From CAVYBY01 sp963766935 (GTDB taxonomy: Bacteria > Actinomycetota > UBA4738 > HRBIN12), in assembly GCA_963766935.1 (NCBI GenBank), contig CAVYBY010000007.1, positions 1 through 64,000 on the forward strand: 64,000 nt of DNA, in the 5' to 3' direction. Position numbers and translations under genes: made by a program. Positions 16,100 to 23,808 of the stretch are shown one piece after another. The notes under the pieces were generated by a model. The model ran no database searches and had not been told where the DNA came from. It saw nothing but the letters and a program-made list of their open reading frames with translations. Position 1 is the first letter of the stretch; every line of letters starts with the position of its first letter.

Positions 16100-17095
16100 T
16101 CAGCCCGAGGTGTGCTGGTAGGCGACCAGATCGCCGCCGCGCAGAGCGACGATCCATCCCTCGAGCGTTCCCTGCACGTACTCGCTGCCGGGGTTGAAGC
16201 ACTGGGTCCGGCGGATCCGGAAGCGGCCGGCCGACTCGTGGATGTGGCCGTGCAATGAGACGGCCGGCTGATAGGCCGTCACGGCCTCGCGGACCGCGAC
16301 GCTTCCACCCCCCGTGGTCACGAACCGGCCGGCTTCCCTCACCGGGACCGGGAACCCGCCCGGTTCCTTCGGAGGACCGAGCTTGAGGCAGGTGTCGATG
16401 GGGGTGTTCTTCGGCGGGCAGTGGAAGTTGAAGACGCACCGGCCGACATCGGGGACGCGGGCCACCTCGCGCCGGATCGCTTCCGCGATCTCGCCCTCGC
16501 TCGCCTCCCGCGGGGTGTCCCAGGGCGTGAAGGTGGAGAGACCGACCGTGATCATCGTGTGCTGGTCGTCCAGCTCGACGAGGCGGCCCTCACAGCCGAC
16601 GACCCGGTCGCCGTGGTGCCGGTCCAGCGTCTCGAGCACCGACGGCTCGTCGTCGTTCCCGCCGGTCAGGAACATCCGAGCGGGGGTTCCGGCGAGGGTC
16701 TCCTCGGCCAGCTGGATCCACTCGGCGAGGCGCGCGCTGGCGGTCTCGTGGAAGAGGCCCTTGACGGCGAGTGCGTCCGATCTCAGCTCCGCGTACCTGT
16801 CCGGTTCCACGACGACCCAGTAGAAGCCGGTCCGCTCGATGCTCGCGCGAAACGCCAGGAGCTCGTCCTCGCCTTCGAGGGAGTGCTCCGTGCCCTGGAA
16901 GTGAGCGCGATAGCCGCCGCTCTTCCTGACGATCGGCACGAGCGCCTTGCCCATCAGGTCCCCACCGAACACCAGCGCGTCGACGCCGTAGAACTTCGCC
17001 GCGTTCAGGAACTTCCGAAACGCGACCTGCGAACCGTGGATGTCGGCGGCAAAGAAGATGCGGGTTGGCCGAGGTCGCCGACGCCCGAGCGGCAT
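16100..17095 (-). CDS. Calcineurin-like metallophosphoesterase (paralogue 1)
   Basis: This 331-residue soluble phosphoesterase has all five motif blocks of the family: ADIHGS (DxH), FGGDLMGK (GGD), GGNDDE (GN[HD]), FNFHCPP and SLHGHIHES (GHxH). These would bind two metals. It is clearly paralogous to the protein at 20259-21206 (shared 'LNA..FY..DA...GGD..GKA.VPIV' stretch). The substrate is unknown; nucleotide, phosphodiester or protein phosphate are possible. ATG 17095 lies four bases after the aldehyde dehydrogenase stop, so both are one transcript. Confidence 0.85.
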   Translation of the reverse strand: MPLGRRRPRPTRIFFAADIHGSQVAFRKFLNAAKFYGVDALVFGGDLMGKALVPIVRKSGGYRAHFQGTEHSLEGEDELLAFRASIERTGFYWVVVEPDRYAELRSDALAVKGLFHETASARLAEWIQLAEETLAGTPARMFLTGGNDDEPSVLETLDRHHGDRVVGCEGRLVELDDQHTMITVGLSTFTPWDTPREASEGEIAEAIRREVARVPDVGRCVFNFHCPPKNTPIDTCLKLGPPKEPGGFPVPVREAGRFVTTGGGSVAVREAVTAYQPAVSLHGHIHESAGRFRIRRTQCFNPGSEYVQGTLEGWIVALRGGDLVAYQHTSG

Positions 17096-17099
17096 GGCC

Positions 17100-18545
17100 T
17101 CACCCCAGGTCGATGACGATCGTCTTGAGCTCGGTGAGCCGCTCCATCGAGAAGCGGCCGCCGACGCGGCCGACGCCGCTTTGCGATCCGGACGCGCCGC
17201 CAAAGGGAAGGTGGGACTCCCAGTAGTTCGTTCCCTCGTTCACGTTGACCCAGCCGGTCCGGACCGCCTCGGCATACCGAAGGCCGCGCCGGAGATCGCG
17301 CGTGAACACGGCCGAAAGCAGCCCGTAGGACGAACGATTGACGAGCTCGATCGCCTCCTGCTCGGACCGGATCGTCGTGATCGGGGCGACCGGCCCGAAC
17401 GTCTCCTCGCGCGCGATCTCCATGTCCTCGGTGACCCCGTCGAGCACCGTCGCCTCGAAGAAGAGGTCGCTGCCGTGTTCGGCCGCGCGGTGGCCGCCCG
17501 ACACGAGCGTGGCGCCGGCGCCGACGGCCTGCTCGACGTGACGCTGGCTCTTGGCAGCCGTCGGCTCGTTGTTGAGCGGGCCCATCGTGGTGGCCGCATC
17601 GAACGGATCGCCGAGGCGAATCTGCTCGACGGCGGCCGTCAGGGCGGCCAGATAGTCGTCCTTCACGTCCTCGTGCACCAGGATCCGCTCCCCGGCGGTG
17701 CAGCTCTGGCCGGCGTTGAGGAAGCAGGCGACGAGGGTGGCTCCGACGGCGGCGTCCAGGTCGGCGTCCTCGAGCACGACGAGCGGCCCGTTGCCGCCCA
17801 TCTCGAGCAGCAGCTCCTTTCCCGCCGCCCGCGCGGCAACCGCGTGGCCGGTGGCGATCGAGCCGATGAACCCGATCGCCTGCGTGCCCGGGTTCGCGGC
17901 GATCTCGTCGCCGACGACCGGGCCGTGACCGGTCACGAGGTTCACGACGCCGGCAGGAAGATCCGCCGCCTCGAGGCACTCGGCGAAGCGGACGGCGCAG
18001 ACCGCGGTCGTCGGCGCGGGGACCCACACCACCGCGTTTCCGTATGCGATCGCCGGCGCGAGGATCTCGCCCGGCATTGTGTACGGCCAGTTCCACGGGC
18101 TGATGATCGAGACGATGCCGCGGGGGACGCGCTGCAGCAGCACCCGCTTGTTCGCGTCGATGGACGGCGGAAGGAGTCCCTCCATGCGGGTCGCATCGGC
18201 GGCGGCCATGTCGAAGTAGGCGATCAGCTCCTGGACCTCGTCGCGAGCCTCCGCTTCGAGCGGCTTGCCCTGGTCGAGTGCGAGCGTCGCCGCCAGGTCC
18301 TCGCGGCGCGCGTCGATCGCCTCGGCGATCCGGCGCATCGCGGCGGCCCGGTCGAACGCCGAGCGACTCGCCCAGCCCGGCTGGGCGTCGGCGGCGGCGG
18401 CGATCGCCCGGTGCGCGTCCGCCCGGGAGCCCTGGGCGACGGTCCCGATGACCGCGCCGGTCGAGGGCGAGAACGCCTCGAACGTGGCGCCGTCTTCCGC
18501 CGGCACCCACGCCCCACCGATCCACAGCCGATGCTCGTCCGCCAC
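17100..18545 (-). CDS. Aldehyde dehydrogenase family protein
   Basis: This 481-residue NAD(P)-dependent aldehyde dehydrogenase has normal length. The catalytic cysteine lies in NAGQSCTAGER and the general base in LLLEMGGNGP; ISPWNWP and ETFGPVAPI are also typical. The substrate is not predictable, but the setting (APC permease upstream, amine-catabolic island around) favours an amine-derived aldehyde. The start was set at GTG 18545, with AGGTGA in the preceding bases; GTG 18554 is possible. It is followed by metallophosphoesterase paralogue 1. Confidence 0.9.
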   Translation of the reverse strand: MADEHRLWIGGAWVPAEDGATFEAFSPSTGAVIGTVAQGSRADAHRAIAAAADAQPGWASRSAFDRAAAMRRIAEAIDARREDLAATLALDQGKPLEAEARDEVQELIAYFDMAAADATRMEGLLPPSIDANKRVLLQRVPRGIVSIISPWNWPYTMPGEILAPAIAYGNAVVWVPAPTTAVCAVRFAECLEAADLPAGVVNLVTGHGPVVGDEIAANPGTQAIGFIGSIATGHAVAARAAGKELLLEMGGNGPLVVLEDADLDAAVGATLVACFLNAGQSCTAGERILVHEDVKDDYLAALTAAVEQIRLGDPFDAATTMGPLNNEPTAAKSQRHVEQAVGAGATLVSGGHRAAEHGSDLFFEATVLDGVTEDMEIAREETFGPVAPITTIRSEQEAIELVNRSSYGLLSAVFTRDLRRGLRYAEAVRTGWVNVNEGTNYWESHLPFGGASGSQSGVGRVGGRFSMERLTELKTIVIDLG

Positions 18546-18573
18546 GTCGCTCACCTTAGGCCGAAACGGCCGA

Positions 18574-18595
18574 GGGGCGGCCCGGAGGCCGCCCC
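18574..18595. terminator. GC-rich hairpin after the permease gene
   Basis: GGGGCGGCC (18574-18582) pairs with GGCCGCCCC (18587-18595) over a CGGA loop, nine base pairs. A smaller GGCCG-AAA-CGGCC hairpin sits beside it at 18559-18571. Both lie between the permease stop and the aldehyde dehydrogenase start on the same strand. The element may terminate or attenuate read-through; there is no T-tract. Confidence 0.5.
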
Positions 18596-18622
18596 GTCGA
18601 ACCCGTCGCGCCGAACCGCGTG

Positions 18623-20230
18623 TTACTCGACCGGGATCTCCTGATAGATGGCTTTCAGGTCGATCCCCTGGCTCTTGCGGTAGATCTTCGCGACCACATA
18701 GACGACCACCGCCAGCAGGTACATCGAGCCCATGAACCACAGCGACGTGGAGTTGTTGACGTAGTACACGTCGTTGGTGAACCACTCGTACAGGTTGAAG
18801 CCCAGGAACAGGGCGCTGATGGTCCCCGTCACCGTGATCAACGGGATCCCGGCGATCTTGTATCGCGCGATCGCGGAGTTCTCGTACAGGTGCTTCTTCC
18901 GCCACGGCAGGATGATCGCCGCGATGGACGTCCCGAAGAACGTCACCGCGATCACGAGCGTCGCATCCAGGATGTACGTGGCGAAGTTGTCCGTGTAGGC
19001 GTAGAGCAAACCGACGATGAGCGACGGCACCAGCATCAGGATCAGCGCCCAGACCGGGACGTGGCGCTTCTCGGTCACGTCGGCCACCTTCTCCGGCAGG
19101 ATCCGGTCGAACGCCGCGGCGAAGATGACCCGCGTCGACGACAGGAACAGCGTGCCGGCCCACCCGAGGAACCAGGCGCCGAACATCAGCACGAGGATCG
19201 CCTGGACCAACGCGTTGTGGAAGAAGAAGCTCACGAGGAGCGGCGGATACGACCAGACCGGGACCGTGCCGGTGCCGTTCCAGTAGTCGAGGTTGGCCGC
19301 GTTGAAGAAGTCCCAGCCGAAGAACTTGGACGAGAGCAGCAGGAAGGCGACCGCGACGGCGATCGTGACCCACAGGCCCCACATCATGCCGCTCATGACG
19401 CGCTTGAAGTCGCTCGCGCCGCGGACCTCGCCGTAGAGCGTGGCGCCCCAGTTCGGCCAGAGGATCCAGAAGCACAGGAACGGGATCAGCAGGAGCGAGT
19501 CCCCGAGGAACGGCGAGAACCCGAGCTTTGCCGGCAACGCTCCGCCGGCCCCGTCGATGATGCCCTGATAGGCGTTGTCGACGCCGAACAGCTTCGAGGA
19601 CTCCGTGTTGAAGGCGCTCTCGAAGCCGCTGCGCGACCCGAACAGCATCACGAGGAAGACGATGCCGAGCGCGATCATCCCGACGTAGAAGCAGTACTTC
19701 TGGATCTTCGCGTACCCCTCCATGCCGAGCGAGACGAGCGCGCCGGCCAGAACGACGACCAGGACGATCACCGTGAACAGGCCGATGTCCTTGCCGAGGA
19801 AGTCGAGCGCGCCCTGCCACTTGAGGATGGCGGCGAGAGGCTGCAGCACCTCGACGTTGAAGATGCCGCCGTAGACGGGCGCCCAGTACCACAGGATGAA
19901 CCACCACCCGGTGACGGCCAGGACGAACCCGATCCCGCCGCCCAGGATGCGGCTCTGCCAGACGTAGTCGCCTCCGGCGCGCGGCATCACGGAGATGAGA
20001 CCGGCGTAGGTGACGACGAGGAAGGACACGAACACGCCGGAGATCAGCAGCGCGGGAAGGACCTGCCCGGTCGTGACGAAGCCGAGCACCGACAGGGCAT
20101 AGAACAGCCCGAGCGTCACGAAGTTGATCGACATGAACGAGTAGAGGAACGAGTCGAACTTCGACCAGCCCTTGACCAAGCCGGTCGCCTTGCGCAGGAA
20201 CAACGTGGGAGCCTCGCCTACCGCTGCCAT
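18623..20230 (-). CDS. APC-superfamily amino acid/amine permease
   Basis: This 535-residue membrane protein has about twelve hydrophobic helices. An early PRAGGDYVWQSR motif is the conserved TM3-loop signature of APC transporters, and FVTLGLFYALSVLGF forms TM1. It would import an amino acid or amine by ion-coupled transport. Substrate is inferred only from the surrounding amine-degradation genes. The start was set at ATG 20230, preceded by GGAGGGG at good spacing; GTG 20236 is an alternative. It lies between two metallophosphoesterase paralogues on the same strand. Confidence 0.88.
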   Translation of the reverse strand: MAAVGEAPTLFLRKATGLVKGWSKFDSFLYSFMSINFVTLGLFYALSVLGFVTTGQVLPALLISGVFVSFLVVTYAGLISVMPRAGGDYVWQSRILGGGIGFVLAVTGWWFILWYWAPVYGGIFNVEVLQPLAAILKWQGALDFLGKDIGLFTVIVLVVVLAGALVSLGMEGYAKIQKYCFYVGMIALGIVFLVMLFGSRSGFESAFNTESSKLFGVDNAYQGIIDGAGGALPAKLGFSPFLGDSLLLIPFLCFWILWPNWGATLYGEVRGASDFKRVMSGMMWGLWVTIAVAVAFLLLSSKFFGWDFFNAANLDYWNGTGTVPVWSYPPLLVSFFFHNALVQAILVLMFGAWFLGWAGTLFLSSTRVIFAAAFDRILPEKVADVTEKRHVPVWALILMLVPSLIVGLLYAYTDNFATYILDATLVIAVTFFGTSIAAIILPWRKKHLYENSAIARYKIAGIPLITVTGTISALFLGFNLYEWFTNDVYYVNNSTSLWFMGSMYLLAVVVYVVAKIYRKSQGIDLKAIYQEIPVE

Positions 20231-20258
20231 CTGCACCCCCTCCCGGGTCGGAACGGCC

Positions 20259-21206
20259 TCAGCCGTTCACCAGTTGGTAGTTCTTGATCTTCCCCTTCTT
20301 CGGATCGATGTTCACGATCGCGGCTTGCAGGATGCCCTCTTCGTAGGAGCTGCCGGGGTTGAGCGCGAGGGTCGTCCCGATCCGCGCGGCCCCCTTGCTC
20401 TCGTGGATGTGCCCGTGCAGCGACAACACCGGCTGGAACCGCTGGACGGCTTCCAACACCGACGTCGATCCGACCGGGCCGAGCGCCTGCCCGCCCGACT
20501 TGTACGTCAGGTCGTCGTTGAGCGCCGGCGCGTTGTCGAGCTTCGAGCCGTACGGCGGCGCGTGGAAGTTGAGGATCGTGGTCGCCGGATCGGACGCGTG
20601 CTCGAGCGCGTGCTCGATCCGGGTCGCGATCTCCGGCTCTTCCGCCTCACGGAACGTGTGCCAGGGCGTCGGATTGGTCCAGCCCATCGAGATCATCGTG
20701 TAGCCGCCGAGATCGATCGGGTGGTCCTCGTCGCCGGTCTCAACGACGTTCGCGTGCGTTAGCAGGTCGTCGATCTCGAACATGTCGTCGTTTGCGGGGC
20801 AGGCGATCACGCGAATCCCGGTGCCGGCCAGCTTGTCCTCGGCCATCGCGATCCACCGCTCGGTCCCCTCGAGCATGACTTCCTTGAAACGCTTGTCGAC
20901 GAGGTCGGCGTCCTCCTGCATGGCGCGGTACTCCTCCTCGGAGACCCGGATCGGGTAGTAGCCGCGGTTCATGACGCGTTTTTCGAACTCCGTGATCTCT
21001 TCTGAGGTCTCGAGCGTCTCGCGGAAGTCCTGCAGGGAGGCCTCCCAGGTGCCGTCGGCCCTCTGCACGATGGGCACCATGGCCTTGCCGGTCACGTCGC
21101 CGCCCAGGATGACCGCGTCTGCCTTGTAGAAGGCCCCCGCGTTGAGGAACTTCCTCCAGCAGATCTCGGACCCGTGCAGGTCCGTCACGAAGAAGAGTTT
21201 CAGCAC
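20259..21206 (-). CDS. Calcineurin-like metallophosphoesterase (paralogue 2)
   Basis: This 315-residue protein shows VTDLHGS, LGGDVTGK, CPANDD, LNFHAPP and SLHGHIHES, the complete two-metal site. It is the paralogue of 16100-17095, with the two genes bracketing a permease and an aldehyde dehydrogenase in one orientation. GTG 21206 was chosen because the DxH strand begins directly after it and GGGGA lies upstream. A GTTGC-N7-GCAAC palindrome lies 57 bases upstream, tying the cluster to the IclR regulon. Substrate unknown. Confidence 0.85.
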   Translation of the reverse strand: MLKLFFVTDLHGSEICWRKFLNAGAFYKADAVILGGDVTGKAMVPIVQRADGTWEASLQDFRETLETSEEITEFEKRVMNRGYYPIRVSEEEYRAMQEDADLVDKRFKEVMLEGTERWIAMAEDKLAGTGIRVIACPANDDMFEIDDLLTHANVVETGDEDHPIDLGGYTMISMGWTNPTPWHTFREAEEPEIATRIEHALEHASDPATTILNFHAPPYGSKLDNAPALNDDLTYKSGGQALGPVGSTSVLEAVQRFQPVLSLHGHIHESKGAARIGTTLALNPGSSYEEGILQAAIVNIDPKKGKIKNYQLVNG

Positions 21207-21262
21207 TCCATCCCCACTCGAGGAGCGATGATCGCCCTCACGCCACACGCGCGCAAGGAACG

Positions 21263-21279
21263 GTTGCAGGATCCGCAAC
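21263..21279. promoter_or_regulatory. Third putative IclR operator, between divergent genes
   Basis: Perfect GTTGC-N7-GCAAC palindrome, same 17-base layout as at 16011-16027. It lies in the 137-base gap between the metallophosphoesterase-permease cluster (minus) and the GMC oxidoreductase (plus). It could regulate either or both. No clear -35/-10 pair was recognised here, and no 20-base-spaced half-site. Confidence 0.48.
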
Positions 21280-21343
21280 ACCGATGCGGCAGTAGCGCCG
21301 GGGACGCTCCCCACGGCGGCCCGCGGTGGTGCAGACTCCGGGC

Positions 21344-22993
21344 GTGAGCGATTCCTACGACGTCGTGATCGTCGGCGGAGGCTCCGCCGGAAGCGTCCTG
21401 GCCAACCGACTCTCCGCCGACCCGTCGACCACGGTCCTCGTGCTCGAGGCGGGGCGCCCGGACCGGTTGTGGGACGTCTTCATCCACATGCCCGCCGCGC
21501 TGACGTTCCCGATCGGCAGCCGGTTCTACGACTGGAAGTACGAATCCGAGCCCGAGCCGAACATGGGCGGCCGCCGGATCTACCACGCCCGGGGCAAGGT
21601 CCTCGGCGGATCGAGCAGCATCAACGGGATGATCTTCCAGAGAGGCAATCCGCTCGACTACGAGCGGTGGGCGTCGGCGCCGGGTATGCAGACGTGGGAC
21701 TACGCCCACTGCCTGCCGTACTTCAAACGCATGGAGACCTGTCTGGCGGCCGCGCTCGACGATCCGTTCCGCGGCCACTCGGGCCCGCTCGTCCTCGAGC
21801 GTGGTCCGGCGACGAGCCCGTTGTTCGGCGCGTTCTTCGAAGCCGTACAGCAGGCCGGCTTCCGCCTGACCGACGACGTCAACGGCTACCGGCAGGAGGG
21901 GTTCGCGCCCTTCGACCGCAACATCCACCGGGGGCGGCGCCTCTCGGCCGCCCGGGCGTACCTGCACCCCGTCCAATCCCGCCCGAACCTTCACGTGAAG
22001 ACGCGCGCGTTCGTCGGCAAGATTCTCTTCCGCGGCAACCGTGCGACGGGCGTCGAGTTCACCCACGGCGGCTCGGAGCACCGGGTCGAGGCCGGCGAGG
22101 TCATCCTGTGCGGCGGAGCGATCAACTCACCCCAGCTGCTTCAGCTCTCGGGCATCGGGAAGGCAGCCGATCTCGAAGCGCTCGGGATCGACGTGGTCGA
22201 GAATCTGCCGGGCGTGGGGGCCAACCTCCAGGACCATCTCGAGGTCTACGTCCAGTACGCGAGCACGCAGCCGGTGTCGGTCGCGCCGTACCTCAAGTGG
22301 CGGTACCGGCCGTGGGTCGGCTTCCGCTGGCTGTTCTTCCGGTCGGGACCGGGCGCGACGAACCACTTCGAGGGCGGCGGGTTCGCGCGCAGCAACGACG
22401 AGGTCGCGTATCCGAACCTGATGTTCCACTTCCTTCCGATCGCCATCCGCTACGACGGCTCCGCGCCGGCCGGCGACCACGGCTACCAGGTCCACATCGG
22501 TCCGATGAACTCCGACGCCCGTGGCAGCGTCAAGACCGTCAGCACCGACCCGCACGTGCACCCGGAGCTTCGCTTCAACTACCTCTCGACCGATCAGGAT
22601 CTTCGCGAGTGGGTCGAGGCCATCCGGACCGCACGGCTGATCCTCGGTCAGCCGGCATTCGAGCCGTTCAACGGCGGCGAGCTGTCTCCGGGAACCGAGG
22701 TCGAAACCGACGAGCAGATCCTCGACTGGGTCCGCGCCCAGGGCGAGACGGCGCTGCACCCGTCGTGCACGTGCGCGATGGGGACGGGCCCGGATGCCGT
22801 GACCGACCCCACCAGCCTTCGCGTGCTCGGCACCGAGGGCCTGCGCGTCGTCGACGCGTCCGCGATGCCGCTGATCACCAACGGCAACATCTACGCGCCG
22901 GTGATGATGCTTGCGGAGAAGGCGGCCGATCTCATCGCCGGCACGACGCCGCTTCCCGTCGAGCCGATCGAGTTCTACCGCCACACCGGCTGA
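21344..22993 (+). CDS. GMC-family oxidoreductase (choline dehydrogenase-like)
   Basis: This 549-residue flavoprotein has the GMC layout. DVVIVGGGSAGSVLANRLS binds FAD at the N-terminus. ARGKVLGGSSSINGMIFQRG is the GMC signature 1 and GAINSPQLLQLSGIG is signature 2. A late HPSCTCAMG histidine and an N-containing ITNGNIYAPVMMLAEKAAD form the active-site end. Choline dehydrogenase (BetA) is the closest functional guess, supported by a betaine-aldehyde-dehydrogenase-like gene at 32496-33947, but alcohol or glucose oxidases share the fold. GTG 21344 gives the typical MSDSYD start; GTG 21326 is possible. Confidence 0.88.
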   Translation: MSDSYDVVIVGGGSAGSVLANRLSADPSTTVLVLEAGRPDRLWDVFIHMPAALTFPIGSRFYDWKYESEPEPNMGGRRIYHARGKVLGGSSSINGMIFQRGNPLDYERWASAPGMQTWDYAHCLPYFKRMETCLAAALDDPFRGHSGPLVLERGPATSPLFGAFFEAVQQAGFRLTDDVNGYRQEGFAPFDRNIHRGRRLSAARAYLHPVQSRPNLHVKTRAFVGKILFRGNRATGVEFTHGGSEHRVEAGEVILCGGAINSPQLLQLSGIGKAADLEALGIDVVENLPGVGANLQDHLEVYVQYASTQPVSVAPYLKWRYRPWVGFRWLFFRSGPGATNHFEGGGFARSNDEVAYPNLMFHFLPIAIRYDGSAPAGDHGYQVHIGPMNSDARGSVKTVSTDPHVHPELRFNYLSTDQDLREWVEAIRTARLILGQPAFEPFNGGELSPGTEVETDEQILDWVRAQGETALHPSCTCAMGTGPDAVTDPTSLRVLGTEGLRVVDASAMPLITNGNIYAPVMMLAEKAADLIAGTTPLPVEPIEFYRHTG

Positions 22994-23012
22994 CGCGGCC
23001 GCGGTCGTCGGC

Positions 23013-23765
23013 CTAGTGGCCGACCTCTTCGGGCAGCTCGTACCACTTCACGCGGTCGCCGACCTTGGCGCGCAGCTTCCACCTGACCGTCTTCGGCACG
23101 GCGTCGCAATGCTCGCGGATCGTCTGGATCTGCGCGATCGGATCGTGGCGCCTCGCCTCCGGCACCAGGTCGCGATGCTCGCCGTCGGCGAGCGCCGCCA
23201 GCTTGTCCAGGTTGCCGGTGACGGTTCGCCACCATCCCCAGTCCTCGGCGACGATCCCACCGATACGACCGAGCCCGATCGTCCCGGGCTCGTCGCCGTG
23301 CTTCACCTCGTGCGCCGAGAGCAGGTGGAGCATGTCGTGCACGTCCTTGCGGTTGAGCTCGACGATCTGGAGCTTGGAGAGCAGCAGGTCGGCGACATCG
23401 AGGGTGTGGGGCAGCCGGTCGATCCGGTCCTTGAAGTCGAGGACGTGACACATGTTGAGGCGGTCCATGATGACGTCGACGCTCGTCGCGCCGTCGGCCG
23501 TCGTGAAGTACATCTGCCGGTCGCCGTGGAGCAGGTTGAACCGCTGGTCGCCGAGGAATCCCTTCTCCCCCAGGAAGTCCATCACGGGCCTCTTCGCCGA
23601 CGAGACCGACGCGAAGTCCATGTCCTGATCGTCGCGGGCGCGGTGCGGGAACAGGGGGCACAGCAGCCGCACCGCCTGGCCGCCGACGAGCTTCAGCGGG
23701 ATCCCGCGCTCGTTCGCCTCGCGGACGGTACCTACCGAGGCTTCGAACGCATCGTCGCCGTCCAT
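23013..23765 (-). CDS. Nucleotidyltransferase-fold protein (AbiEii/MNT-like)
   Basis: This 250-residue protein begins with LKLVGGQAVRLLC followed by RDDQDMDF, the GG...DxD pattern of nucleotidyltransferase-fold proteins related to AbiEii or the kanamycin-type transferases. FTTADGATSVDVI could supply the third acidic residue. Such proteins can be toxins of type IV systems or orphan enzymes; no partner antitoxin is adjacent, so a toxin role is not supported. The start was set at ATG 23765 with GGAG six bases upstream. It is convergent with the GMC gene. Confidence 0.55.
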   Translation of the reverse strand: MDGDDAFEASVGTVREANERGIPLKLVGGQAVRLLCPLFPHRARDDQDMDFASVSSAKRPVMDFLGEKGFLGDQRFNLLHGDRQMYFTTADGATSVDVIMDRLNMCHVLDFKDRIDRLPHTLDVADLLLSKLQIVELNRKDVHDMLHLLSAHEVKHGDEPGTIGLGRIGGIVAEDWGWWRTVTGNLDKLAALADGEHRDLVPEARRHDPIAQIQTIREHCDAVPKTVRWKLRAKVGDRVKWYELPEEVGH

Positions 23766-23808
23766 CCCGCTCCTCTCCTGCGCCGCGCCGAGCAACCTTA
23801 CCCCCACC

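Noticed and set aside
23013..23765. AbiEii-type toxin of a toxin-antitoxin system
   Set aside because: Only the nucleotidyltransferase pattern is visible. No antitoxin-sized partner gene is adjacent, so a TA system is not supported.
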